Of a stretch of DNA of 64,000 nucleotides, positions 63,152-64,000 are shown piece after piece. This stretch comes from Bradyrhizobium sp. Y36 (GTDB lineage: Bacteria; Pseudomonadota; Alphaproteobacteria; Rhizobiales; Xanthobacteraceae), in assembly GCF_002531575.1 (NCBI RefSeq), contig NZ_NWTI01000005.1:62001-126000 (forward strand), in the 5' to 3' direction. A program made the position numbers and the translations under genes. The notes under the pieces were generated by a model. The model searched no databases, was not told the origin of the DNA, and worked only from the letters and a program-made list of their open reading frames with translations. Position 1 is the stretch's first letter, and each line of letters starts with the position of its first letter.

Positions 63152-64000
63152 TCAGCGCTCGACCTCGCGATTCCAGCGCTTGGTCCACTCCTCGCGCTTC
63201 TCGTTGATGACGGTCCAGTCCGGATTATAGAGCTTGGCCGCGCGCTCGCCGATCGGCGCCATCTTGCCGAGCTCCGGCGGGATCACCAGCGATTTCAGCA
63301 CCGGGCCGTAGCCGTAATCCTTCAGCAACACGAGCTGGATCTTGGGATCGAGCAGCATCTTGACGAAGCTGGACGCCAGCGGCGAGGCGTTGGGCTTGGC
63401 GATCGGGCAGGCCGTCGTCAGCAGCGTCGCCGCGCCTTCCTTCGGGTAGACGAAGTCGACGGGGAAGCCGGTATTGGCAAAGCTCTGCACACGGCCGGTG
63501 CCCCACACCGCGATCACGGCCTGGCCGGACTGGAACAGCTCGGTCATCTTGCCCGGCGACGGCTCGTAGGCGAGCACGTTCGGATTGATCTGTTCCTTGA
63601 AGATCTTGAAGCCGGAATCGACGTTGGTCTCGCCGCCGCCGTTCATCTTCGACAGCATCACCAGCGCTTCCAGACCATAGGTGTTGTTGATCGGCGGGAT
63701 CACCAGCTGCTTGGCGTATTTGGTGTCCTTGAGGTCGTTCCACGAGGTCGGCGGCGCCCAGCCTTTCTCCTTGAACACCTTGGTGTTGTACATCAGGCCG
63801 GTCGCGACGATGCCGATGGCGACGGCGCGATCGTCCTTGAAGCGCGCGGCGTCGTAGAGATCGGCGGGCAGGCCGTCGAGCTTGCCGCAGAAGCCGAGCT
63901 GGATCGCCTGGTACATCGGGCCGTCATCGACGATGGCAACGTCGATCTGCTGGTTGCCCTTCTGCGCCTGCAGCTTGGCCAGCGTGTCCGTGGAGTTGCC
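63152..64000 (-). CDS. ABC transporter substrate-binding protein, PotD-like (5' end outside window)
   Basis: At least 282 residues; the frame is still open at the right edge (Gly-Asn-Ser-Thr-Asp at the boundary), so the signal peptide and first lobe are missing. DVAIVDDGPMYQAIQLGF, VAIGIVATGLMYNTKVFKEKGWAPPTSWNDLKD and VIPPINNTYGLEALVML are typical of the extracellular binding proteins of spermidine/putrescine and related importers (SBP_bac_8 type). WGTGRVQSFANTGFPVDFVYP lies in the second lobe. It captures the substrate in the periplasm for the PotABC-like proteins encoded next. The ABC genes and the oxidase genes are on one strand with tight spacing. Confidence 0.92.
   Translation of the reverse strand, partial: GNSTDTLAKLQAQKGNQQIDVAIVDDGPMYQAIQLGFCGKLDGLPADLYDAARFKDDRAVAIGIVATGLMYNTKVFKEKGWAPPTSWNDLKDTKYAKQLVIPPINNTYGLEALVMLSKMNGGGETNVDSGFKIFKEQINPNVLAYEPSPGKMTELFQSGQAVIAVWGTGRVQSFANTGFPVDFVYPKEGAATLLTTACPIAKPNASPLASSFVKMLLDPKIQLVLLKDYGYGPVLKSLVIPPELGKMAPIGERAAKLYNPDWTVINEKREEWTKRWNREVER

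Overview
The window looks like chromosomal DNA of a Bradyrhizobium-type alphaproteobacterium (Nitrobacteraceae). The reasons are uniformly high GC, the gene families present (FtsH, the Tol-Pal set, DUF2852 and DUF1488 proteins, many transporters) and the extragenic palindromic repeats typical of that group. I see no rRNA or tRNA gene, no CRISPR array, no insertion sequence and no prophage. The first and last genes run off the window.

Layout. 1-2.8 kb: end of a polyprenol-phosphate-type glycosyltransferase, a SAM methyltransferase and a convergent membrane protein. 3-15.5 kb: a cell-envelope block on the minus strand. It reads tolQ-tolR-tolA-tolB, then a GGDEF-EAL protein and a FeeM/autoinducer-synthase-like acyltransferase, then pal-cpoB-tilS-ftsH. 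The two signalling genes thus lie inside what is usually an unbroken tol-pal cluster. 16-24 kb: gamma-glutamyltransferase, serine acetyltransferase, a fatty-acid desaturase, two peptidoglycan-hydrolase-like proteins, a DUF2852 membrane protein and a TetR regulator. 24-36 kb: an ECF42-type sigma factor with YCII/DGPF, VOC and SRPBCC partners, mixed with two chemoreceptors, an SDR, a hydroxyacid dehydrogenase and small secreted proteins. 36-41 kb: a TetR/GST pair, about 1 kb of structured repeat DNA, and a secreted protein next to a membrane-anchored patatin. 41-48 kb: a TRAP transporter with hydantoinase A/B. 48-54 kb: sirtuin, DUF1488 protein, SDR, divergent NCS2 permease and DctA. 54-64 kb: an ABC-F protein and a long operon of opine-oxidase-like flavoenzymes, RidA and a PotABC-like ABC importer.

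How genes work together. The clearest regulatory result is a shared promoter pattern, TGTCGG-N17-CGTC. It lies in front of the YCII gene that overlaps the ECF42 sigma gene, in front of the SRPBCC-VOC pair, and in front of the DGPF-YCII pair about 7.5 kb away. This predicts one autoregulated sigma regulon. A second regulatory result is a 19-bp dyad (ATGTRAA-N5-TTTACAT) present both over the start of the TetR gene at 23.8 kb and in front of the DUF2852 gene. Two very short membrane-protein genes (30 and 35 codons, both with good ribosome-binding sites) lie in otherwise empty gaps.

All assignments come from reading the sequence and from remembered family knowledge. No database search was run, so substrates and exact orthology are inferred.
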